A stretch of 26,283 nt of DNA, from contig SBHH01000108.1 in the NCBI GenBank assembly GCA_006226265.1, forward strand, positions 1 through 26,283, written 5' to 3'. The notes below the pieces were generated by a model. That model did not search any database. It was not told the DNA's origin and saw nothing but the letters and a program-made list of their open reading frames with translations. Origin of the DNA: Alphaproteobacteria bacterium. Its GTDB lineage: Bacteria > Pseudomonadota > Alphaproteobacteria > Sneathiellales > Sneathiellaceae. Below, one piece after another: positions 7,550 through 14,451 of the stretch (positions within the stretch are counted from its first letter, which is position 1; the number at the start of each line of letters is the position of its first letter). The position numbers and the translations under genes are program-made.

Positions 7550-8298
7550 GCTTCTTCTCCCAGATAGGCCCGGCGCACTTCCTCATTGTCGCGGATTTCA
7601 TCCGGCGTGCCCGTCGCGATGGCCCGGCCATAGACCAGCACTGTGATCCGGTCGGCCAGGCTGAAGACGGCATCCATGTCATGCTCGATCAGGAGGATGC
7701 TGTAGCGGCTTTTAAGACGGCGCAGAATCTCGACGAGATGGCCGCTGTCCTCACTCGACATGCCCGCCATCGGCTCGTCCAGCAAGAGGAGTTTCGGTTT
7801 GGTCGCAAGCGCGACGGCGATTTCAAGTTGGCGCTGCTCCCCATGGCTGAGGGCGGCAACAAGGTGATCCGCACTATCCTCCATGCCCATGTCATCAAGA
7901 AGAGCGCGGGCCGGTTCTATCAGCCGCTCTTCCTTGCCGGTCGCTCTCCAGAATCGAAAGGAATGTCCCTGATGCGCCTGGACGGCCAGCATGACATTTT
8001 CAAGAACGGTGAAATCCGGAAAAAGCGAGGTGATCTGGAAGGAGCGGGCAATCCCGATATGGGAGCGGGCAGGCTCCGACAGGCGACGGATCGGCCGCCC
8101 GTCAAAATGGATCGCGCCCGCATCTGAGGCAATCTCTCCCGTCAGCTGCTTGATCAGGGTTGTCTTGCCTGCGCCATTCGGGCCGATAATGGCATGAAGT
8201 TCCCCTTCACGGAGGGAAAAGGAAAGATCGTCCGTTGCGAGCAGGCCATCATAGCGCTTTACGAGCTTATCGATGATGAGGAGATCGGGGCTGCTCAT
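7546..8298 (-). CDS. livG: Branched-chain-type ABC transporter ATPase (LivG)
   Basis: LivG is the second ATPase subunit, 250 residues long. Walker A GPNGAGKTT (39-47), signature LSHGEQRQLEIA (150-161), Walker B LLLLDEPMAGMS (170-181) and the H-loop EHDMD (205-209) are all intact, and the IGIARSFQITSLFP segment is characteristic of LivG. The signature motif LSHGEQ has H in place of the usual second G, normal for this subgroup. Its start overlaps the livM stop by four bases and its stop overlaps the livF start by four, so the two ATPases are made in step with the permeases. Confidence 0.94.
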   Translation of the reverse strand: MSSPDLLIIDKLVKRYDGLLATDDLSFSLREGELHAIIGPNGAGKTTLIKQLTGEIASDAGAIHFDGRPIRRLSEPARSHIGIARSFQITSLFPDFTVLENVMLAVQAHQGHSFRFWRATGKEERLIEPARALLDDMGMEDSADHLVAALSHGEQRQLEIAVALATKPKLLLLDEPMAGMSSEDSGHLVEILRRLKSRYSILLIEHDMDAVFSLADRITVLVYGRAIATGTPDEIRDNEEVRRAYLGEEA

Positions 8299-9293
8299 TT
8301 GGCTCGCTCCCTCGTGCCGGGAAGGAAGCTGTCAATGCCGTTCCTTGCATAAAGCACGACAAGGATAAGGAGCGGCCCGAATATGATCTGCCAGTATTCC
8401 CCGACATTAAGCCCGCCAATCGTAAGCGGAATGGAGGAAAGGAGTTCCTCAAGCGCCATGAAGGCGATGGTGCCGTAAAGCGGGCCGAACAGATTGCCGA
8501 TGCCGCCAAGCACAATCATGATGATGAGATCGCCTGATCGCGTCCAGTGCATCATGCTGGGGCTGACGAAATCATTGAGGTTCGCCATCAGGAAGCCCGC
8601 ATAGCCGGTGATCGTCCCGGCAATGATGAATGCGGTCAGGCGGTATTTATAGGGACTGAAGCCGATGGCGCGCATCCGGGCCTCGTTCGACTTGCTGCCC
8701 CGGATGACCGCGCCGAAGCGGGAGCCAACCAGCCGGTGCATTAGATAGAGCACGGCAAGGAAGGAGAAGAAGATCAGGTAATAAAGGCTCTTCTCGTCAT
8801 TGAGGTCGATCAGGCCCAGCATATCGCTCCGGCTGTAAATGGTAAGGCCGTCATCGCCGCCATAAGTCTCGATCCCGACGGCGGTGAAATAGAGCATCTG
8901 TGCGAAGGCCATGGTGATCATGATGAAATAGACGCCGCGGGTGCGAAGGCTGATTGCGCCGATCACAAGCGCGACAAGGGCCGACAGGATCAGCGTTGCG
9001 GCAAGCTGATAATAGCCGTTCAGCATCCAGTCGATGCCATCTTCTATCGCATGGAAGGCGCCGATGCCGACAATATAGGCGCCGAGCCCGAGATAGGCGG
9101 CATGACCGAAACTCACCATCCCGCCATAGCCGATCAGGAGGTTGAGACTGGTTGCCGCAATGGCCAGGATCAGGACGCGGGACGTGACGCCGGTATAATA
9201 GCTGTCCCCCATCATATCCGTGAGGAAAGGCAGCGCCGCCAGCAGCAGGAGCAGGGCGGCATTGATAAGAACGCGCGGCGACAGCAGGGTCAT
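8295..9293 (-). CDS. livM: Branched-chain-type ABC transporter permease (LivM)
   Basis: This is one of two inner-membrane permeases of the importer, 332 residues with many hydrophobic segments (for example LLLLLAALPFL near the N terminus and LTAFIIAGTITGYAGFL). The family motif LNLLIGYGGMVSFGHAAYLGLGAY and the EAA-like loop SKSNEARMRAIGFSPYKYR, which contacts the ATPases, are both visible. It overlaps livH and livG by four bases at each end. Substrate specificity cannot be read from this subunit. Confidence 0.93.
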   Translation of the reverse strand: MTLLSPRVLINAALLLLLAALPFLTDMMGDSYYTGVTSRVLILAIAATSLNLLIGYGGMVSFGHAAYLGLGAYIVGIGAFHAIEDGIDWMLNGYYQLAATLILSALVALVIGAISLRTRGVYFIMITMAFAQMLYFTAVGIETYGGDDGLTIYSRSDMLGLIDLNDEKSLYYLIFFSFLAVLYLMHRLVGSRFGAVIRGSKSNEARMRAIGFSPYKYRLTAFIIAGTITGYAGFLMANLNDFVSPSMMHWTRSGDLIIMIVLGGIGNLFGPLYGTIAFMALEELLSSIPLTIGGLNVGEYWQIIFGPLLILVVLYARNGIDSFLPGTRERAK

Positions 9294-10219
9294 TTGCCGA
9301 CCCCCTTCGGCGGGAACAGGCCTTGCGGCCGGATCGCGAGCACCAGCGCCATCAGAAGATAGATCAGCATGGAGGAAATGGCGGGCGCCGCCGTTGAGGC
9401 GCTGTCATCGGAGAGAACGAGTTTCAGAATTTCCGGCAGGAAAGACCGGCCGACCGTATCGATCAGCCCGACGACGATGGCGGCGATAAAGGCCCCCTTG
9501 ATCGATCCGATCCCGCCGATCACGATCACGACGAGGGTCAGGATCAGGATGCCTTCGCCCATGCCGATCTCGACTGAAAGGATAGGCCCCGCCATCAGGC
9601 CGGCAAGCCCGGCAAGTGCCGCGCCAAGACCGAATACCAGCGTGAAGAGCAGGCGGATATTGATGCCGAGCGCGCCGATCATTTCCCGGTTGCTGGCGCC
9701 CGCGCGGATCAGCATGCCGAGCCTTGTCCGGGCAACAATGAAATAGAGAAGGCCCGCAACAAGAAGTCCCATAAGGATAATGGCGAGGCGGAAAACAGGG
9801 TAGGGGGCGCCCGGAATGATTTCCACCGTGGAACTTAAAAACTCAGGCAGAGGAATGGAAAGCCCGATCGGCCCCCAGATCAGCCGTGTTGTCTCGTTAA
9901 AGAAAAGGATGAGGCCGAAGGTCGCCAGCACCTGATCGAGATGATCCCGCGCATAGAGATTGCGAAGCGCGATCATCTCGACAATTACCCCCAGCAGGAA
10001 AACCGCCGGGATGGTCAGAAGTGCGCCGACCAGAAAGGATCCGGTCCAGCCGGTGAAGGTCGCGCAGAAATAGGCGCCCATCATGTAAAGCGACCCATGG
10101 GCCAGGTTCACCATATCCATGATGCCGAAAACCAGCGTCAGCCCTGCGGCCAACAAAAACAAAAGCAGGCCAAGCTGAAACCCGTTCAGCACCTGCTCCA
10201 GTAACAACAACCCGTCCAT
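9290..10219 (-). CDS. livH: Branched-chain-type ABC transporter permease (LivH)
   Basis: This is the partner permease, about 309 residues. Its start block MDGLLLLEQVLNGFQLGLLL is the usual beginning of LivH-type permeases, followed by LTLVFGIMDMVNLAHGSLYMMGAY. The coupling loop SNREMIGALGINIRLLF is present. The frame is open further upstream to a GTG at 10300 and has another ATG at 10249, but this extra part is not hydrophobic, does not match the family and would run through a long hairpin, so I chose the ATG at 10219. The gene is separated from livK by about 100 bases that hold the hairpins described separately, and its stop overlaps the livM start. Confidence 0.9.
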   Translation of the reverse strand: MDGLLLLEQVLNGFQLGLLLFLLAAGLTLVFGIMDMVNLAHGSLYMMGAYFCATFTGWTGSFLVGALLTIPAVFLLGVIVEMIALRNLYARDHLDQVLATFGLILFFNETTRLIWGPIGLSIPLPEFLSSTVEIIPGAPYPVFRLAIILMGLLVAGLLYFIVARTRLGMLIRAGASNREMIGALGINIRLLFTLVFGLGAALAGLAGLMAGPILSVEIGMGEGILILTLVVIVIGGIGSIKGAFIAAIVVGLIDTVGRSFLPEILKLVLSDDSASTAAPAISSMLIYLLMALVLAIRPQGLFPPKGVGK

Positions 10220-10250
10220 GGAAATGTCCGTCACGCCCCTTGATAGCATT

Positions 10251-10317
10251 CGGCAACGCGGAAATACGCAAATAAAGCTTCCCGCGTTGCCGTGTTTCAC
10301 ACCACTCGGAAAGTGGT
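10251..10317 (-). promoter_or_regulatory. Two stem-loops between livK and livH
   Basis: In the transcript sense the first hairpin comes directly after the livK stop: ACCACT/AGTGGT, 6 bp with a 5-nt loop (10301-10317). The second is long: arms 10279-10292 and 10251-10264 form 14 pairs (13 Watson-Crick and one G-U, which pairs only in the minus-strand RNA) around a 14-nt loop. Neither has a T-tract, so they look like mRNA-stabilising or attenuating structures that favour the binding protein over the permeases rather than full terminators. Confidence 0.65.
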
Positions 10318-11493
10318 TCAGTTCATCTTGCAGTCTTTAGCGTAGCTGTCCTGATGATCCTTATAGACGGTCGAGACGATCTTGGTCGTATAGTTGCCGT
10401 CCGCATCCTTCACCACCTGACGGAGGTAGAAATTCTGGATCGGGATATGATTGTTGCCAAATTTGAAATCACCGCGGATGCTGTTGAAATCGGCCTCTTT
10501 CAGGGCCGCGCGAACGGCGTCATGATTGCTGAGATCGCCCTGCACCTTTTCCACCGCGCTGTTGATCAGCATGATAGTATCGTAGGACTGCGCGCCATAA
10601 TGGCTCGGGTAATGGCCATATTTCTTTTTGAAATCGGTGACGAACTTTTTGTTTGCCGGATTGTCGAGATCGGGCGACCAGAAGAGGGTCATCAGGCTGC
10701 CTTCCGCCATCTTGCCGATGCGCGGCAGGCTGATGCTATCGACGGTGAAGGTCGTATAGAGCGGCACGCTGTCCGCAAGGCCCGACTGTGAATATTGCGT
10801 CAGAAACTGTGCGCCATGCTTGCCCGGGTAGAAGACGAAAAGGGCGTCCGGCTTGGCCGCACGGACCTTGGCGAGCTCCGCCGAGAAGTCGAGCTGGGCC
10901 GGGAATTTGGTCATGTCCTTGCCGACGATCTTCCCCTTGAAAGTCCGTTCGACGCCGGTGACCATGTTCTTGCCCGCCGCATAGTTCGGCGCCATGATAT
11001 AGAGCTTTTTCACGCCTCGCTGGTTCAGAACCTCGCCCATGGCTTCGGGCGTTGTGTCATTCTGCCAAGAGGTGGAGAAGAAATCCTTGTTGCAGAGCTT
11101 GCCGGCAAGCGCACTCGGGCCCGCGTTCGAACTGATCAGGAAAGTGCCGTTATCGACCGCACTTTTGTAGGAGGCCATCAGGACATGGCTCCAGATATAA
11201 CCGGCGACGAAATCGACTTTGTCCTTCTTTACAAGCTCGTCTGTCTTCTGCTTGCCGACGGCAGGCTTGAAGGCGTCGTCTTCATAAATGACCTCGACCG
11301 GGCGACCGCCCATATTGCCACCCAGATGCTCAACCGCGAGATCGACGGCATTACGCATATCCTGTCCAATGGCACCTGCGCCGGTGGACAACGTGGTGAC
11401 AAAGCCGATTTTCACCGGGTCAGCGGCGGTGGCGAGCGCCGGAGCGCCGAGAAAAGCCATGGCCGAAACCAGGCTGATTAGTTTCCTGTTCAC
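10318..11493 (-). CDS. livK: Branched-chain/aromatic-acid-type ABC transporter substrate-binding protein (LivK-like)
   Basis: This is the periplasmic receptor of the importer, 391 residues. It begins with a Sec signal peptide (MNRKLISLVSAMAFLGAPALATA, likely cleaved after ATA at residue 23), then the mature start ADPVKIGFVTTLSTGAGAIG, typical of type I periplasmic binding proteins of the hydrophobic amino-acid uptake family. Two cysteines (in KLCNKD and KDCKMN) could form a disulphide. The start is a GTG with a GGGAG ribosome-binding site six bases upstream. Proteins of this subgroup are common next to aromatic-degradation genes, and here the paa operon lies about 5 kb downstream on the same strand, so phenylacetate or a related acid is as plausible a ligand as leucine. 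The ligand itself is inferred. Confidence 0.88.
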   Translation of the reverse strand: MNRKLISLVSAMAFLGAPALATAADPVKIGFVTTLSTGAGAIGQDMRNAVDLAVEHLGGNMGGRPVEVIYEDDAFKPAVGKQKTDELVKKDKVDFVAGYIWSHVLMASYKSAVDNGTFLISSNAGPSALAGKLCNKDFFSTSWQNDTTPEAMGEVLNQRGVKKLYIMAPNYAAGKNMVTGVERTFKGKIVGKDMTKFPAQLDFSAELAKVRAAKPDALFVFYPGKHGAQFLTQYSQSGLADSVPLYTTFTVDSISLPRIGKMAEGSLMTLFWSPDLDNPANKKFVTDFKKKYGHYPSHYGAQSYDTIMLINSAVEKVQGDLSNHDAVRAALKEADFNSIRGDFKFGNNHIPIQNFYLRQVVKDADGNYTTKIVSTVYKDHQDSYAKDCKMN

Positions 11494-11626
11494 GATAAAC
11501 TCCCTGTGCTATGCCGGGGCCGGTTTGGTCCGGTCCCGCTCCCTTAAGCTTTCACTAGATTAGAAAATTTTTAAGCCCGCGCAAAGGATTACTTTATGCT
11601 TTCGGGCGATTGGCGAAGCGGAAAAG

Positions 11627-11869
11627 CTAGCTGAACGCCTTGAACGTGATCATGGTAAAGGTGTCCTTGATATTGGACAGGGTCTGGATCTGCTCATTCA
11701 CGAAATGGCCGGTATCCTGATCGTCATCCAGATAGCATTTCATCATCAGATCGTATTTGCCGGAAATGGAATAGACCTCCGACACCTGCTCGACCATTTC
11801 CACGGCCTCCGAGGCGACGTCATAGGCTTTCCCAAGCTCGCATTTCACCATGATAAAGATGGTCTTCAC
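11627..11869 (-). CDS. Stand-alone Lrp/AsnC ligand-binding (RAM) domain protein
   Basis: The 80-residue protein is the effector-binding RAM domain of Lrp/AsnC regulators without the DNA-binding part: MKTIFIMVKCELGKAYDVA at the start, SISGKYDLMMKCYLDDDQDTGHFVNE in the middle and IKDTFTMITFKAFS at the end, which is the normal length and end of this stand-alone family. Such proteins form octameric rings and bind amino acids or related small molecules. The start is a GTG with AGGGGA about seven bases upstream. It lies 133 bases before livK on the same strand, with no strong terminator between, so it may be co-transcribed with the importer. A role in sensing the imported solute is inference. Confidence 0.87.
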   Translation of the reverse strand: MKTIFIMVKCELGKAYDVASEAVEMVEQVSEVYSISGKYDLMMKCYLDDDQDTGHFVNEQIQTLSNIKDTFTMITFKAFS

Positions 11870-11956
11870 AGAAAGTCCCCTTTCTTCCGGACGGACCGGC
11901 AGCGTTTATATATTCCGACGAGACGCGATGTTACGAAAGTCTGGCGGCGATGAAAA

Positions 11957-11984
11957 CAAAAAAGGCTTCCAAGATGGAAGCCTT
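11957..11984 (-). terminator. Rho-independent terminator of the DEAD-box helicase gene
   Basis: A perfect 10-bp stem AAGGCTTCCA/TGGAAGCCTT (11962-11971 with 11975-11984) has a 3-nt loop and a T-rich run after it in the minus sense. It overlaps the last bases before the helicase stop region at 11994. Confidence 0.88.
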
Positions 11985-11993
11985 GTCATGCCG

Positions 11994-13469
11994 CTATTTG
12001 CTGGCCGTCTTCTTGAACGGGATTTTGAAGAAGGCAGGGACATTCTCGCCAAGTCCGACGACGGGCGCGTCATCGTCATCCCGGTCGTGCCGTCCACGGC
12101 GGGGTTTCGGTGCCGCTTTTTGAGGTTTCTTCGATGACTTCACATCGTCATTCGAGGGTGCTTTCGCGCTTTCCTTTTCGCGCGGGGCCTCATTGACTTC
12201 AGCCTCTTCGCGGGCCTCTTTCGGGGCGCGGCTTCGGCTGCGTCCGCCGCGTTCACTCCGACCGCGACCACCCCGGCCAGCGCTTTTATCTTTTCCGCTG
12301 ATGCGCTTTTCGCGTTCTGCAATCTCGGCGGCCTCGGCGGCGATATCCTCCATGCCATCGATCTTGATCGGCGGAATTTCCCTGCCAATCAGCTTGTAGA
12401 TCGCATCCAGGAATTTGTCATCGCTGCGCGTCGTCAGGGTATAGGCATGGCCTTCCTGACCGGCGCGGCCCGTCCGTCCGATGCGGTGGATATAGTCTTC
12501 CGCATGGAAGGGGACATCGAAATTGAAGACATGACTGACCGAATTCACATCGATGCCGCGCGCGGCAACGTCGGAACAGACCAGCAGGCTGATCTCACCG
12601 TTTTTGAACTTGTCCAGCGTCTCCATCCGATGGCTCTGGCTCATGTCGCCATGGAGTGCGCCCGCATTGAAGCCATGCTTGATAAGGGAACCCAAAAGAA
12701 TATCGACATCCTTCTTGCGGTTGCAGAAGATGAAGGCCGTCTTCACATCCTCATGCGCCAGCATTTTGCGAAGGGCAGGGCGTTTTTCCATCTTGCCAAC
12801 GGTCACCATGCCTTGTGTCACTGTCGCGGCGGTGGAGGTCGGCGGGGCGACGGCCACTTCCTTCGGGTTCTGCAGGAACTTGTCGGCGAGTTTGCGCATT
12901 TCCTTCGACATGGTGGCCGAGAAGAAAAGCGTCTGACGCAACGGCGGCATCAGGGAGACGATCCGCTCCACATCGGGGATGAAACCCATGTCCATCATGC
13001 GGTCGGCCTCGTCGATCACGAGGGTCTTGACCCCGTTCAGGAGAACCTTGCCCCGCTCGAAATGATCGAGCAGGCGGCCCGGCGTTGCGATTAGCACATC
13101 GACGCCCTTGTCGAGCTTCGCTTCCTGATCCGAGAAGGAAACACCGCCGATCAGTAACGCCATGGAAAGATTGCTGTATTTTCCGTATTTCTCGAAATTA
13201 TCGGCGACCTGTGCCGCGAGTTCCCGTGTTGGCTCCAGGATCAGGGAGCGTGGCATGCGCGCTTTCGCCTGACCGGAGGCAAGGATGTCAATCATCGGCA
13301 AAGTAAAACTTGCCGTCTTGCCGGTACCGGTTTGTGCGGTGCCCAATACGTCACGCCCCATCAGTACGTAGGGGATTGCTTTTTCCTGGATGGGGGTGGG
13401 AGTGTCGTACCCGGAATCTTCAACCGCGTTCAATACTTCAGGGCTCAGGCCGAGATCTGCAAAATTCAT
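11994..13469 (-). CDS. DEAD-box ATP-dependent RNA helicase (RhlE-like)
   Basis: This RNA helicase remodels ribosomal or messenger RNA. All core motifs are intact in the 491-residue protein: the Q motif region TPTPIQ (24-28), GTAQTGTGKT (43-52), PTRELAAQ (80-87), ATPGR, DEAD (153-156), SAT (184-186), SDVAARGIDV and HRIGRTGRAG (329-338). From about residue 370 the protein turns into a low-complexity, highly charged tail rich in K, R, E and G, likely disordered and used for RNA binding; the last residues FFKIPFKK are less charged. Length and motif order fit RhlE-type helicases, though other DEAD-box subgroups (DeaD, SrmB) share them. It has its own promoter and terminator. Confidence 0.92.
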   Translation of the reverse strand: MNFADLGLSPEVLNAVEDSGYDTPTPIQEKAIPYVLMGRDVLGTAQTGTGKTASFTLPMIDILASGQAKARMPRSLILEPTRELAAQVADNFEKYGKYSNLSMALLIGGVSFSDQEAKLDKGVDVLIATPGRLLDHFERGKVLLNGVKTLVIDEADRMMDMGFIPDVERIVSLMPPLRQTLFFSATMSKEMRKLADKFLQNPKEVAVAPPTSTAATVTQGMVTVGKMEKRPALRKMLAHEDVKTAFIFCNRKKDVDILLGSLIKHGFNAGALHGDMSQSHRMETLDKFKNGEISLLVCSDVAARGIDVNSVSHVFNFDVPFHAEDYIHRIGRTGRAGQEGHAYTLTTRSDDKFLDAIYKLIGREIPPIKIDGMEDIAAEAAEIAEREKRISGKDKSAGRGGRGRSERGGRSRSRAPKEAREEAEVNEAPREKESAKAPSNDDVKSSKKPQKAAPKPRRGRHDRDDDDAPVVGLGENVPAFFKIPFKKTASK

Positions 13470-13523
13470 ATTAAAGCGAACTACCGTTCATTTAGAGAAT
13501 AATATTTCCGTAAAACACAGCGC

Positions 13524-13551
13524 AATCTAGTGAAATAAAGCTGACTGTCAA
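13524..13551 (-). promoter_or_regulatory. Predicted sigma-70-type promoter of the helicase gene
   Basis: On the minus strand a perfect TTGACA (13546-13551) is followed after 16 bases by TAGATT (13524-13529). The predicted transcript would begin near 13517, leaving a leader of about 48 bases before the ATG at 13469. The rest of the 247-base intergenic stretch (13470-13716) is AT-rich and holds nothing else I can name. Confidence 0.45.
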
Positions 13552-13716
13552 ACGGTTCCTGTCGTTTCCCTAATAATATTCAGGAAACAGCATGTCGTAT
13601 TACATATTATCTTCGGCTTTTCAAGTTACCGGTTCTCAAACGGTCGGTCAGCTTGTAAAAGTAAAGCAAAAGAGGCATATGCTTTGACCTGACCTTTTAC
13701 AGCAAACCGAGTAAAA

Positions 13717-14424
13717 ATGACAGAAAAACATTCCCTTGTCCTGGTGCCGGGCCTTCTATGTACCGCAGATCTCTGGCGCGACCAGGTGAGTGGCCTGGCC
13801 GATATCGCCCATTGCATGATCGGGGACCACACCCACGACGATAATATCCCGGACATGGCCCGCCGAATCCTTGCGGCGGCACCCAAACGGTTTGCATTGG
13901 CCGGACTGTCTCTTGGCGGTTATGTGGTGCTGGAGATGATGCGGCAGGCACCGGAACGGATCACTCATCTTGCCATTCTGGATTCGCGCGCCATCGGCGA
14001 TACAACGGAGGAGCGGCAGAAGCGGCTGGACTTTATCAAGCTTGTGGAGCGGGGATCCGCCTTCAAGGGGGTAACGCGAAGCCTGCTCCCCATTCTCATC
14101 CATCCGTCCCGCCTTGAGGATGAGGACCTGGTCCAGCGCATTTTCAAAATGGCGGAGGATGTCGGCAAAGAGGCCTTTATCCGGCAGGAACGGGCCCTTC
14201 TTGCGCGCGAGGATTTAAGCGACATGCTTCAGGACATCGAATGCCCGACTATGGTTCTGGCAGGGGCAGAGGACAGGCTGATTTCGCCGGAACTCCAGCG
14301 AGAGATGGCCATCAATATTCCGACTGCGCAATATGTCGAAATCAAGGATTGCGGCCACTTGCCGACCATGGAGAAGCCGGAGGAAACCAATGATTTCCTG
14401 AGGCGCTGGCTGGCGCGTCACTAA
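13717..14424 (+). CDS. Alpha/beta-fold hydrolase
   Basis: This is a 235-residue soluble alpha/beta hydrolase. The HG-like start LVLVPGLLCTADLW (7-20) forms the oxyanion region, the nucleophile elbow is GLSLGG (63-68, Ser65), the acid is Asp186 in AGAEDRLI and the histidine is His214 in DCGHLPTME, so the Ser-Asp-His triad is complete. Short proteins of this form are usually esterases or lactonases of unknown substrate. The gene stands alone on the plus strand between helicase and parE, with only 27 bases to the converging parE end and no clear terminator there. The specific reaction is unknown. Confidence 0.87.
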   Translation: MTEKHSLVLVPGLLCTADLWRDQVSGLADIAHCMIGDHTHDDNIPDMARRILAAAPKRFALAGLSLGGYVVLEMMRQAPERITHLAILDSRAIGDTTEERQKRLDFIKLVERGSAFKGVTRSLLPILIHPSRLEDEDLVQRIFKMAEDVGKEAFIRQERALLAREDLSDMLQDIECPTMVLAGAEDRLISPELQREMAINIPTAQYVEIKDCGHLPTMEKPEETNDFLRRWLARH

Positions 14425-14451
14425 CTCGTTATTTAGCGTAGCGGGATGCGA

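Noticed and set aside
10220..10300. N-terminal extension of LivH up to a GTG at 10300
   Set aside because: The extra residues are not hydrophobic, do not match the family start and would cover the long hairpin.
11516..11537. GC-rich hairpin in the livK leader
   Set aside because: In the minus-strand transcript one central pair is an A-C mismatch, so it is better in the non-transcribed sense and probably incidental.
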